Source: JAVDCA01 sp035293985 (lineage in GTDB: Bacteria > Pseudomonadota > Alphaproteobacteria > Rhizobiales > Xanthobacteraceae). Taken from it: 64,000 nucleotides of DNA. Below the pieces are notes generated by a model that worked only from the letters and a program-made list of their open reading frames with translations, made no database searches and had not been told where the DNA came from. The stretch lies in assembly GCA_035293985.1 (NCBI GenBank), contig DATGLS010000037.1:1-64000 (forward strand), given 5' to 3'. The position numbers were made by a program, and so were the translations under genes. Of this stretch, positions 28,430-37,512 are shown in pieces. Position 1 is the stretch's first letter, and the number at the start of each line of letters is the position of its first letter.

Positions 28430-28909
28430 ATGACCTGCCGTTCCGTCGAGTCGGCCGACCAGCGCCTCGTCATGCTCGGGATCGAGCTGCCGCAGGTGCC
28501 TGAGCCGGTCGCCAATTTCCTGCCGTTCCGCCGTCACGGCGATCTCGTCTATCTCGCCGGCCAGGTCTGCGAGTGGAATGGCGAGGTGCGCTTCGTCGGC
28601 AAGGTCGGCGATGCCTTCGACCTCGCGCAGGCACAGGCCGCCGCTCGCCTGTGCGGCCTCAATCTGATAGCGGCGCTCAGGCTCGCCTGCGGCGGCTCGC
28701 TCGACCGCGTCTCCTGTTGCATGCGGCTCGGCGGTTTCGTGAACTGCACGCCGAGCTTCCCGAGCATCCCGCAGGTCATCAACGGCGCGTCCGACCTGAT
28801 GCGCGAACTGTTCGGCGCGCAAGGCGAACATGCGCGCACGGCAGTGGGCGTCGCCAATCTGCCGCGCGGCGCGGCGGTCGAAGTTGACGCCATCTTTGCG
28901 GTCAGGTGA
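28430..28909 (+). CDS. RidA/YjgF/UK114 family protein
   Basis: A 159-residue Rid protein. The C-terminal signature is HARTAVGVANLPRGAAVEVD, with the conserved Arg that in RidA binds the carboxylate of 2-aminoacrylate. Relatives deaminate enamines and imines, and in the Rut pathway RutC performs the equivalent step on aminoacrylate. It starts eight bases after the hydrolase stop and ends three bases before the ABC ATPase, so all are co-transcribed. This enzyme pairing is the main clue to the operon's chemistry. Confidence 0.85.
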   Translation: MTCRSVESADQRLVMLGIELPQVPEPVANFLPFRRHGDLVYLAGQVCEWNGEVRFVGKVGDAFDLAQAQAAARLCGLNLIAALRLACGGSLDRVSCCMRLGGFVNCTPSFPSIPQVINGASDLMRELFGAQGEHARTAVGVANLPRGAAVEVDAIFAVR

Positions 28910-28912
28910 GCT

Positions 28913-30418
28913 ATGGAAGAGGCGTTCGTCACGCTATCTGCCATTCGCAAGCAGTTCGGATCCGTCGTCGCCAATGACGACGTAACACTGACGATCAATG
29001 GCGGCGAGGTGCTGGCGCTGCTGGGCGAGAATGGCGCCGGCAAGAGCACGCTGATGAAGATCCTCTACGGCTTCTATGCTCCCGACGGCGGCACGATCAG
29101 CATGGACGGCAGGCCGGTCAGCTTCGCATCGCCGCGCGAGGCGATGGCGGCCGGCATCGGCATGGTGTTCCAGCAGTTTTCGCTGATCCCTGCACTTTCG
29201 GTTCTGGAGAACCTGCTGGCGGCGCTGCCCGGCGCACCCTGGCTCCAGCCGCGCCGCGGCGCGCGGGTGCAGACTGCGCTGGGCTGGGTGAAACGGCTTG
29301 CCCCCGGCATCGATCCCGACCGGCCGGTGCGCACCCTCAGCGTCGGCGAGCGGCAACTGATCGAGTTGTCAAAGGTGCTCAACCTCGACGCCCGCGTAGT
29401 GATTCTGGACGAGCCGACCTCGGTGCTCACGCCTGCGGAGACCGAGCGGCTCTACGGCTTCATCAGGACGTTTGCCGAGCAAGGCAAGGCGGTCGTTTTG
29501 ATCACGCACAAGCTCGCGGACATCGCCGCCTGCGCCGACCGTGTCGTGGTGATGCGGAGCGGCCGGGTGGTCGACGCCGCCCGCGCTGCGGACCGGACGC
29601 CGGGCGCGCTCGTCGATGCGATGGTCGGGCGCGGCGCGGTCGGCTCGCTCGCGCCGCCGCAGGCGCCGGGCAGCCGCGCGCCGCGGCTTCAGATCCGCGG
29701 GCTGTCGGCCGAGGTCGAGGGGCGCTTCGTCCGGGACATCTCATGCGAGCTCGCCGCCGGCGAGATCCTCGGCATCGCCGGCGTGTCTGGCAACGGCCAG
29801 TTTACCCTCGCCGAGGCCCTGGCGGGGCTCGTTCCGGTGACGGGCGGTGATATCGTGCTCGACGGCGTCAGCATCGCGAGCGATGCGCCGGACGGCGCCA
29901 TTGCGGACGGGGTCGCCTATATCCCGGAGCGTCCGCTCGACAATGCAGCCGTTGCCGATCTCGACCTCGCGCTCAATCTCGCGCTGCGCGAGGCTACGCG
30001 CCTCCCGGTCTTTCCCAGGCGCGGCGCGATCGCGCGGCAGGCCCGGGCTCTGATGGCACGCTACGACGTGCGGCCGCCGAGCCCGGCGCTGCGAGCTGCG
30101 GCGCTCTCGGGCGGCAATCTGCAGAAGCTCGTCATCGCCCGCGAACTGTCGGGCAAGGCACGACTCGTCATCGCCTGCTATCCCACCATGGGCCTCGACG
30201 TGCTGGCGACCCAGGCCGTCTATCGCGAGATGTTCCGCCAGGCCGCGGACGGCGCCTGCGTGGTCTGGATCTCGGAGGAGCTCGACGATCTCCTCAGCTA
30301 CGCGCACAAGATCGCCGTGCTGCATGACGGCGTGATCATGGGTATCGTGCGGCGCGAAGACGCGGACCGTCAGGCGCTGGGCCGCTGGATGGCGGGTCAG
30401 ACCATGGACGTTGCATGA
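28913..30418 (+). CDS. ABC transporter ATP-binding protein with two nucleotide-binding domains
   Basis: A 501-residue double ATPase of the sugar/nucleoside (RbsA, YufO) class. Domain 1 has Walker A GENGAGKSTLMK, signature LSVGERQLIE and Walker B ILDEPTSVL. Domain 2 has a degenerate P-loop GVSGNGQFTLAE and a LSGGNLQKLV signature, the usual pattern for this family. Its ATGA overlap with the next gene (stop at 30418, start at 30415) shows translational coupling. It energises uptake of the compound bound by the BMP protein. Confidence 0.93.
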   Translation: MEEAFVTLSAIRKQFGSVVANDDVTLTINGGEVLALLGENGAGKSTLMKILYGFYAPDGGTISMDGRPVSFASPREAMAAGIGMVFQQFSLIPALSVLENLLAALPGAPWLQPRRGARVQTALGWVKRLAPGIDPDRPVRTLSVGERQLIELSKVLNLDARVVILDEPTSVLTPAETERLYGFIRTFAEQGKAVVLITHKLADIAACADRVVVMRSGRVVDAARAADRTPGALVDAMVGRGAVGSLAPPQAPGSRAPRLQIRGLSAEVEGRFVRDISCELAAGEILGIAGVSGNGQFTLAEALAGLVPVTGGDIVLDGVSIASDAPDGAIADGVAYIPERPLDNAAVADLDLALNLALREATRLPVFPRRGAIARQARALMARYDVRPPSPALRAAALSGGNLQKLVIARELSGKARLVIACYPTMGLDVLATQAVYREMFRQAADGACVVWISEELDDLLSYAHKIAVLHDGVIMGIVRREDADRQALGRWMAGQTMDVA

Positions 30419-31446
30419 GCGCGGCGACCCGAATCCGTATCATGGCGGCGATCGGCGGCGGCGCGGCATTCCTGATCGCTGCGGCGATCTTCCTCACCGC
30501 GATCGGCCGGCCGCCGCTCGTCACCCTCTCGCAGATGGTGCTCTATGCTTTCGGCGATTCCTATTCCGTGTCCGAGAGTCTGGTGAAGGCGACGCCGATC
30601 CTGCTCTGCGCGCTGGCGGTCATCCTGCCGGCGCGGCTCGGCCTGATCACCGTGGGCGGGGAAGGCCAGCTCTATTTTGGCGCGCTCACCGGCACCGCCG
30701 TAGTCATCTCGTACCCGGCCGCCCCCACGATCGTGCTTCTCCCGGCCATGCTGCTCGCCGGTGCGGCCGGCGGCGCGCTCTGGGGTGCCATTGCCGGGGT
30801 CCTGCGCGCCCGCTGCCATGTCAATGAAACCATCTCGACCCTGCTCATGAACTACGTCGCGGTCCTGCTTGTCAGCTATGTGACCTACGGCGCCTGGAAA
30901 GACCCGAGCAGCCTCGGCTGGCCGGCGACGATCCCGTTTCCGAAGGCCGCGATCGTGCCGAGCGTGTTCGGCTCACGGGCGCATGCCGGCCTTGTCGTCG
31001 GCATCGCGGCCGCGGCGATCCTTCATGTCGCGGTGACCTACACGCGCTGGGGGATCGCGCTGCGCGTGCTCGCCGGCAACCGCAAGGTCGCTGCCATGGT
31101 CGGGTTCAGCTTCGTCCGGCAGACGCTGCTGGTGATGGCGATCGGCGGCGCCCTCGCCGGGCTGGCCGGCATCTGCGAGACCTCGGCCATCCAGGGCCGG
31201 CTGCAGGGTGGCATATCCGTCGGCTATGGCCTGACCGGCTTCCTCGTCGCGTGGCTCTCCGGCCAGCATTTCCTGCGCGCCGTTCCGATCGCCATCATGA
31301 TCGGCGGGCTGATCGCAGCAGGTGATGCGCTCCAGCTCTATTCCAAGATCCCGAGCGCGAGCGCGACGATCTTGCAGGGACTGCTGTTCGTCGCGGCGCT
31401 CGGCGCCGGCGGCCTCGCCGGCCGCAGGACGGCCCGCCATGGCTGA
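30415..31446 (+). CDS. ABC transporter permease (BPD_transp_2, nucleoside type), first subunit
   Basis: A 343-residue integral membrane protein with about nine or ten spans. It holds the conserved permease segment GLITVGGEGQLYFGALTG, characteristic of BMP-linked nucleoside permeases. It overlaps the ATPase gene by four bases and the second permease by eight, so it belongs to the same transcript. Confidence 0.9.
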   Translation: MSAATRIRIMAAIGGGAAFLIAAAIFLTAIGRPPLVTLSQMVLYAFGDSYSVSESLVKATPILLCALAVILPARLGLITVGGEGQLYFGALTGTAVVISYPAAPTIVLLPAMLLAGAAGGALWGAIAGVLRARCHVNETISTLLMNYVAVLLVSYVTYGAWKDPSSLGWPATIPFPKAAIVPSVFGSRAHAGLVVGIAAAAILHVAVTYTRWGIALRVLAGNRKVAAMVGFSFVRQTLLVMAIGGALAGLAGICETSAIQGRLQGGISVGYGLTGFLVAWLSGQHFLRAVPIAIMIGGLIAAGDALQLYSKIPSASATILQGLLFVAALGAGGLAGRRTARHG

Positions 31447-32374
31447 TACCGAAATTCTCGCCGTTGCCGGCTCCTGGGTCGCGGCGATGCTGCGTTCGTC
31501 GACGCCGCTGATGATGGTCACGCTTGGCGAGACGCTGACGCAGCGGGTCGGCATCGTCAATCTCGGCATCGAGGGGCAGATGCTGTGCGGCGCCTGCGTC
31601 GGCTTTGCGGTTGCGGCGCAGACCGGCAGTCCCATGCTCGGGTTTGCCGCAGGCGCAGCCGCGGGACTGCTGCTGTCATTCGTCCACGTCGGGCTGTGCG
31701 TTGGCTGCAACGCCAACCAGATCGGCAGCGGGATCGCGGTTTTCACGCTCGGGCTCGGGCTCACCTCCTATTTCGGACGAGCCGCCATCGGCGGCCGCGT
31801 TTCCGGGCTTGCGCCGCTGGCGGGCGCCGACTTTGCAGGCGTGCCCTTCTTCGGCCCGATCCTGACCCAGCTCACGCCCATGGCCCCGCTCGCCGTCCTG
31901 GCGGTGCTGGTCGCCGGCCTGTGGCTCTATCGCACCCGTACCGGCCTGAGCTGGCGCATCGTCGGGGAGTCCTTCCAGACTGCGCGTGCACTCGGCCTCC
32001 GGCCGGCGCTGGTGCAGGCGCAGGGCATTCTGGTCGGCGGACTGTTGTCGGGCTTCGCGGGCGCGATCCTGTCGGTGGACTACACCCAGACCTGGGCCAA
32101 CGAGATGACCAAGGGCCGCGGCTTCGTCGCGGTGGGGCTCGTCATCGTCGCACGCTGGAATCCGTTCCTGGTGCTGCCGGTGGTGCTGCTGTTCGGGCTG
32201 AGCGAGGCGGCCACGTTGCGTCTCCAGGCAACGGGCCTGACCCTGTCGCCCTACCTGATCTCATGCCTTCCTTATGTCGCCTGCCTGCTCTGCGTGATCC
32301 TGGTCTCGCTGCGCGAAGGGCGGATCGGCGGCATGCCGGCCGAATTGGCCTCCGTCTTTGGCCGCCACCAGTAG
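31439..32374 (+). CDS. ABC transporter permease (BPD_transp_2), second subunit
   Basis: A 311-residue membrane protein with about eight spans. The motif GIVNLGIEGQMLCGA is the family signature. It starts at 31439, overlapping the first permease stop by eight bases, and closes the operon. Together with the first permease it forms the heterodimeric pore. Confidence 0.9.
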   Translation: MADTEILAVAGSWVAAMLRSSTPLMMVTLGETLTQRVGIVNLGIEGQMLCGACVGFAVAAQTGSPMLGFAAGAAAGLLLSFVHVGLCVGCNANQIGSGIAVFTLGLGLTSYFGRAAIGGRVSGLAPLAGADFAGVPFFGPILTQLTPMAPLAVLAVLVAGLWLYRTRTGLSWRIVGESFQTARALGLRPALVQAQGILVGGLLSGFAGAILSVDYTQTWANEMTKGRGFVAVGLVIVARWNPFLVLPVVLLFGLSEAATLRLQATGLTLSPYLISCLPYVACLLCVILVSLREGRIGGMPAELASVFGRHQ

Positions 32375-32609
32375 GAGAAGTCGCTTGCTCCGATCGGGGA
32401 ATTTCGCTTTGCGCGCTTGTCGCCGGGTTTGACCCATCAATGCCGCCGGTCTCCACCGCTTGGCTGAAGGCCCGGCTCGCCAACTGCGTGCCCTCGCTGC
32501 AGCTTTTCGTCGACGCGCTGATCCCGATTCGCCCGACGGGCAGAAGGGGCTAACTCCTGTCAATCCCGATCTGCAAAAATATTTCTATTTACCGGAATTC
32601 GGATTTGGC

Positions 32610-32990
32610 GTAAATGTCCCGCCATCCCGCCTCGCTTCTTCGAGGGGCGTTTCGCGATCGTCACGACACGTGAGGCGGGGATGCGATGGACGCGACAGGC
32701 ATCGAAGACGAACGATGCCGAGGCGGACGGCGAAGTGGTGTGGTCCTGGCGCCCCAAAGGCTGGCGCGCAAACCGGCGGCGGTGCCAACGCAATCGCCCC
32801 CGGTGAAGGTGGCAATCGGCAAGGTTCACCTTGGGAGAGCGCCTATAAGCCGTAAACCATCGCGCGGGGGAAGGCCGGTGTGATCACCGCCGTACCTGTG
32901 GTTCTTGCGCTCGCGCAATTTTTTCTGCGCGAGGGCCCCGGGTGCTGCGGCCACCCGGCCTTCCCCGCGCCCTCTGTGTTCGAGGAGGGC
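32610..32990 (+). repeat. Structured dispersed repeat, possible non-coding RNA or element remnant
   Basis: Pairing: GCGCGGGGGAAGGCCGG (32862-32878) with CCGGCCTTCCCCGCGC (32955-32970); CTCGCGCA (32910-32917) with TGCGCGAG (32926-32933); CCGGGT (32938-32943) with ACCCGG (32953-32958). The third hairpin uses bases of the first stem's right arm, so the two are mutually exclusive. The sequence around TGTGGTCCTGGCGCC and GGGAGAGCGCCTATAAGCCG matches, from memory, a repeated sequence of this genus. Boundaries are approximate. Confidence 0.45.
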
Positions 32991-33051
32991 GAGATGAAAG
33001 CAAAGCTCGGACAAACTCTGTCGCGAGGGCGAAGCCCTGTGTTCTCTCGGT

Positions 33052-33153
33052 GTCATGCCCCGCGCATGCGGGGCATCCAGTATTCCAGAGGCTTCTCGGC
33101 AAGTGTTCCGACGTCCCTGGAATACTGAATCGCCCGCCTTCGCGGGCGATGAC
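33052..33153. repeat. Palindromic repeat, family D (copy 1)
   Basis: GTCATGCCCCGCG...GCGGGGCATCCAGTATTCCAG on the left and CTGGAATACTGAATCGCC...GGCGATGAC on the right form an inverted repeat. A sister copy lies at 57274-57377. Both lie in gaps and contain the CAGTATTCCAGAGG core. Confidence 0.8.
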
Positions 33154-33222
33154 AGCGGAGTGAGTCGCTGTTTGAAAACCAAATCAGAATGCCTTGCCGG
33201 CGAACGCGGCGTTAGCGAGAAC

Positions 33223-33834
33223 TCACTCGCCTTCCTTTTTCGGCTCGCTCGACATGCGATCGAGCCGGTCCTGCATCTCCTTCATCTGGCGGCGCAGCTC
33301 GTCGATATTGCTGCTGTCCTCGGCCGCGGGCGCCGCCGGCTCCGGCGCCTTCTCGGCATCGGATGTCCCGAGCGTCGGCGTGAACGGCTTGAACATCGAG
33401 AAGGTCTGCTGGAACAGCTCCATGTTGCGGCGGACCTGCTCTTCCAGCGGCGCGAACGGCGTGCCGCTCAAGGTGCTGGCGAACTGCTTGCGGAATTTCT
33501 CCTGCTCGCGCGTCAGCATGTCGATCGACTGCTCGAGATATTTCGGCACCACCATCTGCATGCTGTCGCCGTAGAAGCGAATCAGCTGGCGCAGGAACGT
33601 GGTCGGCAACAGATTCTGACCGGCCTTGTTCTCCTGCTCGAAAATGATCTGCGCGAGCACCGAGCGGGTGATGTCGTCGCCGGTCTTGGCGTCGTAGACG
33701 AGGAAATCCTCGCCCGTCTTCACCATCGCTGCGAGGTCCTCCAGCGTCACATAGGTGCTGGTGCCGGTATTATAGAGCCGGCGGTTTGCATATTTCTTGA
33801 TGGTTGTGGGTTGGTCGGTCTTCGCCATTGCCAT
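33223..33834 (-). CDS. phaR: Polyhydroxyalkanoate synthesis repressor PhaR
   Basis: A 203-residue regulator that binds DNA and PHA granules and represses phasin and PHA genes. The N-terminal PhaR DNA-binding domain (IKKYANRRLYNTGTSTYVTL) and the two PHB-accumulation regions (LPTTFLRQLIRFYGDSMQ, EQVRRNMELFQQTF) are present. An acidic C-terminal tail ends in a coiled-coil-like RRQMKEMQDRLDRM. The ATG at 33834 (MAMAKTDQP) or at 33828 may be the true start. It is divergent from phbA across a palindrome-rich gap. Confidence 0.93.
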   Translation of the reverse strand: MAMAKTDQPTTIKKYANRRLYNTGTSTYVTLEDLAAMVKTGEDFLVYDAKTGDDITRSVLAQIIFEQENKAGQNLLPTTFLRQLIRFYGDSMQMVVPKYLEQSIDMLTREQEKFRKQFASTLSGTPFAPLEEQVRRNMELFQQTFSMFKPFTPTLGTSDAEKAPEPAAPAAEDSSNIDELRRQMKEMQDRLDRMSSEPKKEGE

Positions 33835-34241
33835 GGGCTCACACTTCGCACCGGAGAGGGAGGGAACCCGACGGCGTCGCCGCAGGGCCACGAGCTACGC
33901 AACGCAACAAACTAAACATCTTCAACGGCTTTGCGCTACCGTTTTGTGCAGCACGGTTAATCCGCAGGCATTCCATGTTGCGCAACATGGAATGCACGCG
34001 CCGTCTTCGGCGGTGCAGCAAAGCCGTTATCCGGCCGGTGTTTCGGCATTTCCGCAAGGCGCGGAGCGGGGCCGGCCGCGGCAGAAAGCTAATTTGAATG
34101 CAGTGCGGTTCGATTTCGGGCAACGGCACATTGACATGCCTCAACGACGTTAACAGGATGGGGAGTGAGAGATAGGGCCGCGCCACCCTCAAGCGCTCGC
34201 CGCAATTTCCAGAAAAGACCCTCAAGCGTCAGGAGATGTCC
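33835..34241. promoter_or_regulatory. phaR-phbA intergenic region with nested palindromes
   Basis: A perfect 28-base palindrome (33968-33995; half-site GCATTCCATGTTGC) is enclosed by an outer inverted pair AACGGCTTTGCGCTACCG (33924-33941) and CGGTGCAGCAAAGCCGTT (34011-34028), 16 of 18 complementary. Several TGC/GCA triplets occur, the style of site reported for PhaR-type repressors. It probably serves both divergent promoters and may be a PhaR operator. It might alternatively be a structured repeat. Confidence 0.55.
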
Positions 34242-35420
<1,179 letters not shown>

Positions 35421-35534
35421 GGGGATTCGGGGCGCGACTGAATCACGAGGCGCGTGCATCGCACGCGGCTAAAAAAGGTTCAGTCGCTGCCGATAAAATT
35501 CCCTTCGCAGCCGCACAGTGCTGAACTAGATACG

Positions 35535-35563
35535 AACGCCCGGCACCGCCGGGCGTTTTGCTC
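35535..35563 (+). terminator. Intrinsic terminator after phbA
   Basis: AACGCCCGGC (35535-35544), loop ACC, GCCGGGCGTT (35548-35557) gives a perfect 10-pair stem followed by TTGCTCTT. Located 115 bases after the phbA stop and before phbB, it suggests that phbA and phbB are partly or wholly separate transcripts. Confidence 0.7.
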
Positions 35564-35591
35564 TTGATGTTGGTCAAACGGCTCGCATAAT
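35564..35591 (+). promoter_or_regulatory. Candidate phbB promoter
   Basis: TTGATG (35564-35569) and CATAAT (35586-35591) are separated by 16 bases, directly downstream of the phbA terminator and 66 bases before the phbB ATG. Five of six -10 bases fit consensus. Confidence 0.45.
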
Positions 35592-35657
35592 TCCGTTCTA
35601 ACCAAGAAGCGCTGTTGGCAAAGGGCGCGCAAGAGGAAGCGGAGAGAGGGAATCGAC

Positions 35658-36383
35658 ATGGCACGTGTAGCGTTGGTCACAGGAGGCACCCGAGGCATCG
35701 GGGCGGCGATCTCGAAGGCGTTGAAGGCTGCGGGCTATACGGTCGCTGCCAGCTACGCCGGCAATGATGCGGCGGCGGAGAAGTTCAAGGCGGAGACCGG
35801 CATTGCCGTCTACAAATGGGACGTCTCCTCGTTCGACGCCTGCGCGGCGGGCGTGAAGAAGGTCGAGGCCGAGATCGGCCCGGTCGACGTGCTGGTCAAC
35901 AATGCCGGCATCACCAAGGACGGCGCCTTCCACAAGATGACGCTCGAGCAGTGGAGTGCGGTGATCAACACCAATCTCGGCTCGCTCTTCAACATGACGC
36001 GGCAGGTGATCGAGGGCATGCGCGCCCGCAAGTTCGGCCGCGTCATCAACATCTCCTCCATCAACGGCCAGAAGGGCCAGTTCGGCCAGTGCAACTATTC
36101 CGCGGCGAAGGCCGGCGAGGTCGGCTTCACCAAGGCGCTCGCGCTGGAGAACGCCAAGGCCGGCATCACCGTGAACGCCATCTGCCCGGGCTATATCAAC
36201 ACCGAGATGGTGCAGGCGGTGCCGAAGGACGTGCTGGAGAAGTCGATTCTGCCGCTGATTCCGATCGGCCGGCTCGGCGAGCCCGAAGAGATCGCGCGCG
36301 CGGTCGTCTTCCTCGCTGCCGACGAGGCCGGCGCCATCACCGGCTCGACGCTGACCGTCAATGGCGGGCAATACATGGTGTGA
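35658..36383 (+). CDS. phbB: Acetoacetyl-CoA reductase (PHB biosynthesis)
   Basis: A 241-residue short-chain dehydrogenase that reduces acetoacetyl-CoA to (R)-3-hydroxybutyryl-CoA with NADPH. The Rossmann motif TGGTRGIGAAIS is at the N-terminus and the catalytic Ser-Tyr-Lys is in NISSINGQKGQFGQCNYSAA followed by K. These are hallmark PhbB sequences. The ATG has GGAGAGAGGG upstream. The PHA synthase gene is not in this window. Confidence 0.95.
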   Translation: MARVALVTGGTRGIGAAISKALKAAGYTVAASYAGNDAAAEKFKAETGIAVYKWDVSSFDACAAGVKKVEAEIGPVDVLVNNAGITKDGAFHKMTLEQWSAVINTNLGSLFNMTRQVIEGMRARKFGRVINISSINGQKGQFGQCNYSAAKAGEVGFTKALALENAKAGITVNAICPGYINTEMVQAVPKDVLEKSILPLIPIGRLGEPEEIARAVVFLAADEAGAITGSTLTVNGGQYMV

Positions 36384-36433
36384 GGCGACGCGCGAGGGCG
36401 TTGCGTCGGAATGCTGAATGCTGCAAGGAGGTC

Positions 36434-36520
36434 GTCATGCCCGGGCTTGTCCCGGGCATCCACGTCTTGAAGCGCACTCAACAGCGCGACGTGGATGGCC
36501 GGGACACGCCCGGCCATGAC
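36434..36520. repeat. Palindromic repeat, family C (copy 2)
   Basis: A complete inverted repeat from GTCATGCCCGGGCTTGTCCC to GGCCGGGACACGCCCGGCCA plus TGAC, with inner arms CATCCACGTC and GACGTGGATG-like. Its right end contains the ATG (36516-36518) that could start the EamA gene. Confidence 0.85.
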
Positions 36521-37406
36521 GGAGAATGCATTGCCATATTCCCCCCGCACCGCGACGCTGATCGGCCTGACCGCGATCCTGATGTGGTCGCTGCTGTCGG
36601 TCATGACGGTCGCAACCGGCAGGATCCCGGCGTTCCAGCTCGCGTCCATGACCTTTGCGATCGGCGGCGTGGTCGGCCTGCTGACCTGGGTCGGTCGCCC
36701 CGGCGCGATCCGTGCCTTGAAGCAGCCGCCTGTCGCCTGGATCGTCGGCGTCGGCGGCCTGTTCGGCTATCACGCGCTGTACTTCCTGGCGCTGCGCTTT
36801 GCGCCTCCCGCCGAAGCGGGGCTGTTGAATTATCTCTGGCCGCTGCTGATCGTGCTGTTCTCCTCGCTGCTCCCCGGCGAGCATCTCGCGCGGCACCACA
36901 TCATCGGTGCGCTGCTCGGCCTTGTGGGCACGGTGCTGCTGTTCGCCGGGAACACCGGCAGCCTTGGGTCCGGCCAGGTGCCGGGATTGATCGCGGCCTT
37001 TGTCGCGGCCTTCGTCTGGGCGTCCTATTCGGTGATGTCGCGCCGGCTCAAGGCGGTGCCGACCGATGCGGTCGCGGGCTTCTGCCTCGCAACCGCGCTG
37101 CTTGCCGCGCTCGTCCATATGCTGGTCGAATCCACCGTCTGGCCTGAGACACCGTTGCAATGGTCTGCGGTGATCGGCCTCGGCATCGCGCCCGTGGGTG
37201 CCGCGTTCTACGCCTGGGACATCGGCATGAAGCGCGGCGACATCCGCGTGCTCGGTGCGGCGTCCTATGCGACGCCGCTATTGTCGACGATGTTCCTGAT
37301 TCTCGCGGGCTTCGCCAAGGCGAGTGCGACCATCGCCCTGGCAGCGATCCTCATCGCCGGCGGCGGGCTGATCGCAGCAAAGGACATGGTGATGCGCAAG
37401 AGGTAG
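36516..37406 (+). CDS. EamA/DMT family transporter
   Basis: A 296-residue membrane protein with ten predicted spans and two EamA repeats (the first about residues 8-135, the second from about 145). The type is often linked with amino acid, nucleoside or metabolite export. Start choice is uncertain: the ATG at 36516 lies in the end of a palindromic repeat, while a TTG at 36531 has GGAG six bases upstream. Substrate unknown. It is transcribed in the same direction as phbB but after a repeat, so it is probably independent. Confidence 0.85.
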   Translation: MTENALPYSPRTATLIGLTAILMWSLLSVMTVATGRIPAFQLASMTFAIGGVVGLLTWVGRPGAIRALKQPPVAWIVGVGGLFGYHALYFLALRFAPPAEAGLLNYLWPLLIVLFSSLLPGEHLARHHIIGALLGLVGTVLLFAGNTGSLGSGQVPGLIAAFVAAFVWASYSVMSRRLKAVPTDAVAGFCLATALLAALVHMLVESTVWPETPLQWSAVIGLGIAPVGAAFYAWDIGMKRGDIRVLGAASYATPLLSTMFLILAGFAKASATIALAAILIAGGGLIAAKDMVMRKR

Positions 37407-37512
37407 CCGCCGTTCCGGCTTCGCCATCCAAGCCGGCTGTTGCCGCTTGGATCACGTTGAACCCGGACTCGGGTCAACCCGAGCTCGGGCGCCCCGGAGC
37501 GAGGCAGGGATC

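Larger units (their letters stand above)
32375..33222. other. Long repeat-rich intergenic region
   Basis: 848 bases without a supported gene. It contains a structured segment at about 32610-32990 that resembles a widespread Bradyrhizobium/Rhodopseudomonas dispersed sequence I recall from other genomes, and a palindromic element at 33052-33153. The short open frames here have no ribosome sites and do not resemble proteins. Confidence 0.6.

Noticed and set aside
32460..32855. Short plus-strand frames in the repeat-rich gap
   Set aside because: No ribosome site, unlike protein composition, and the region reads as structured repeat DNA.
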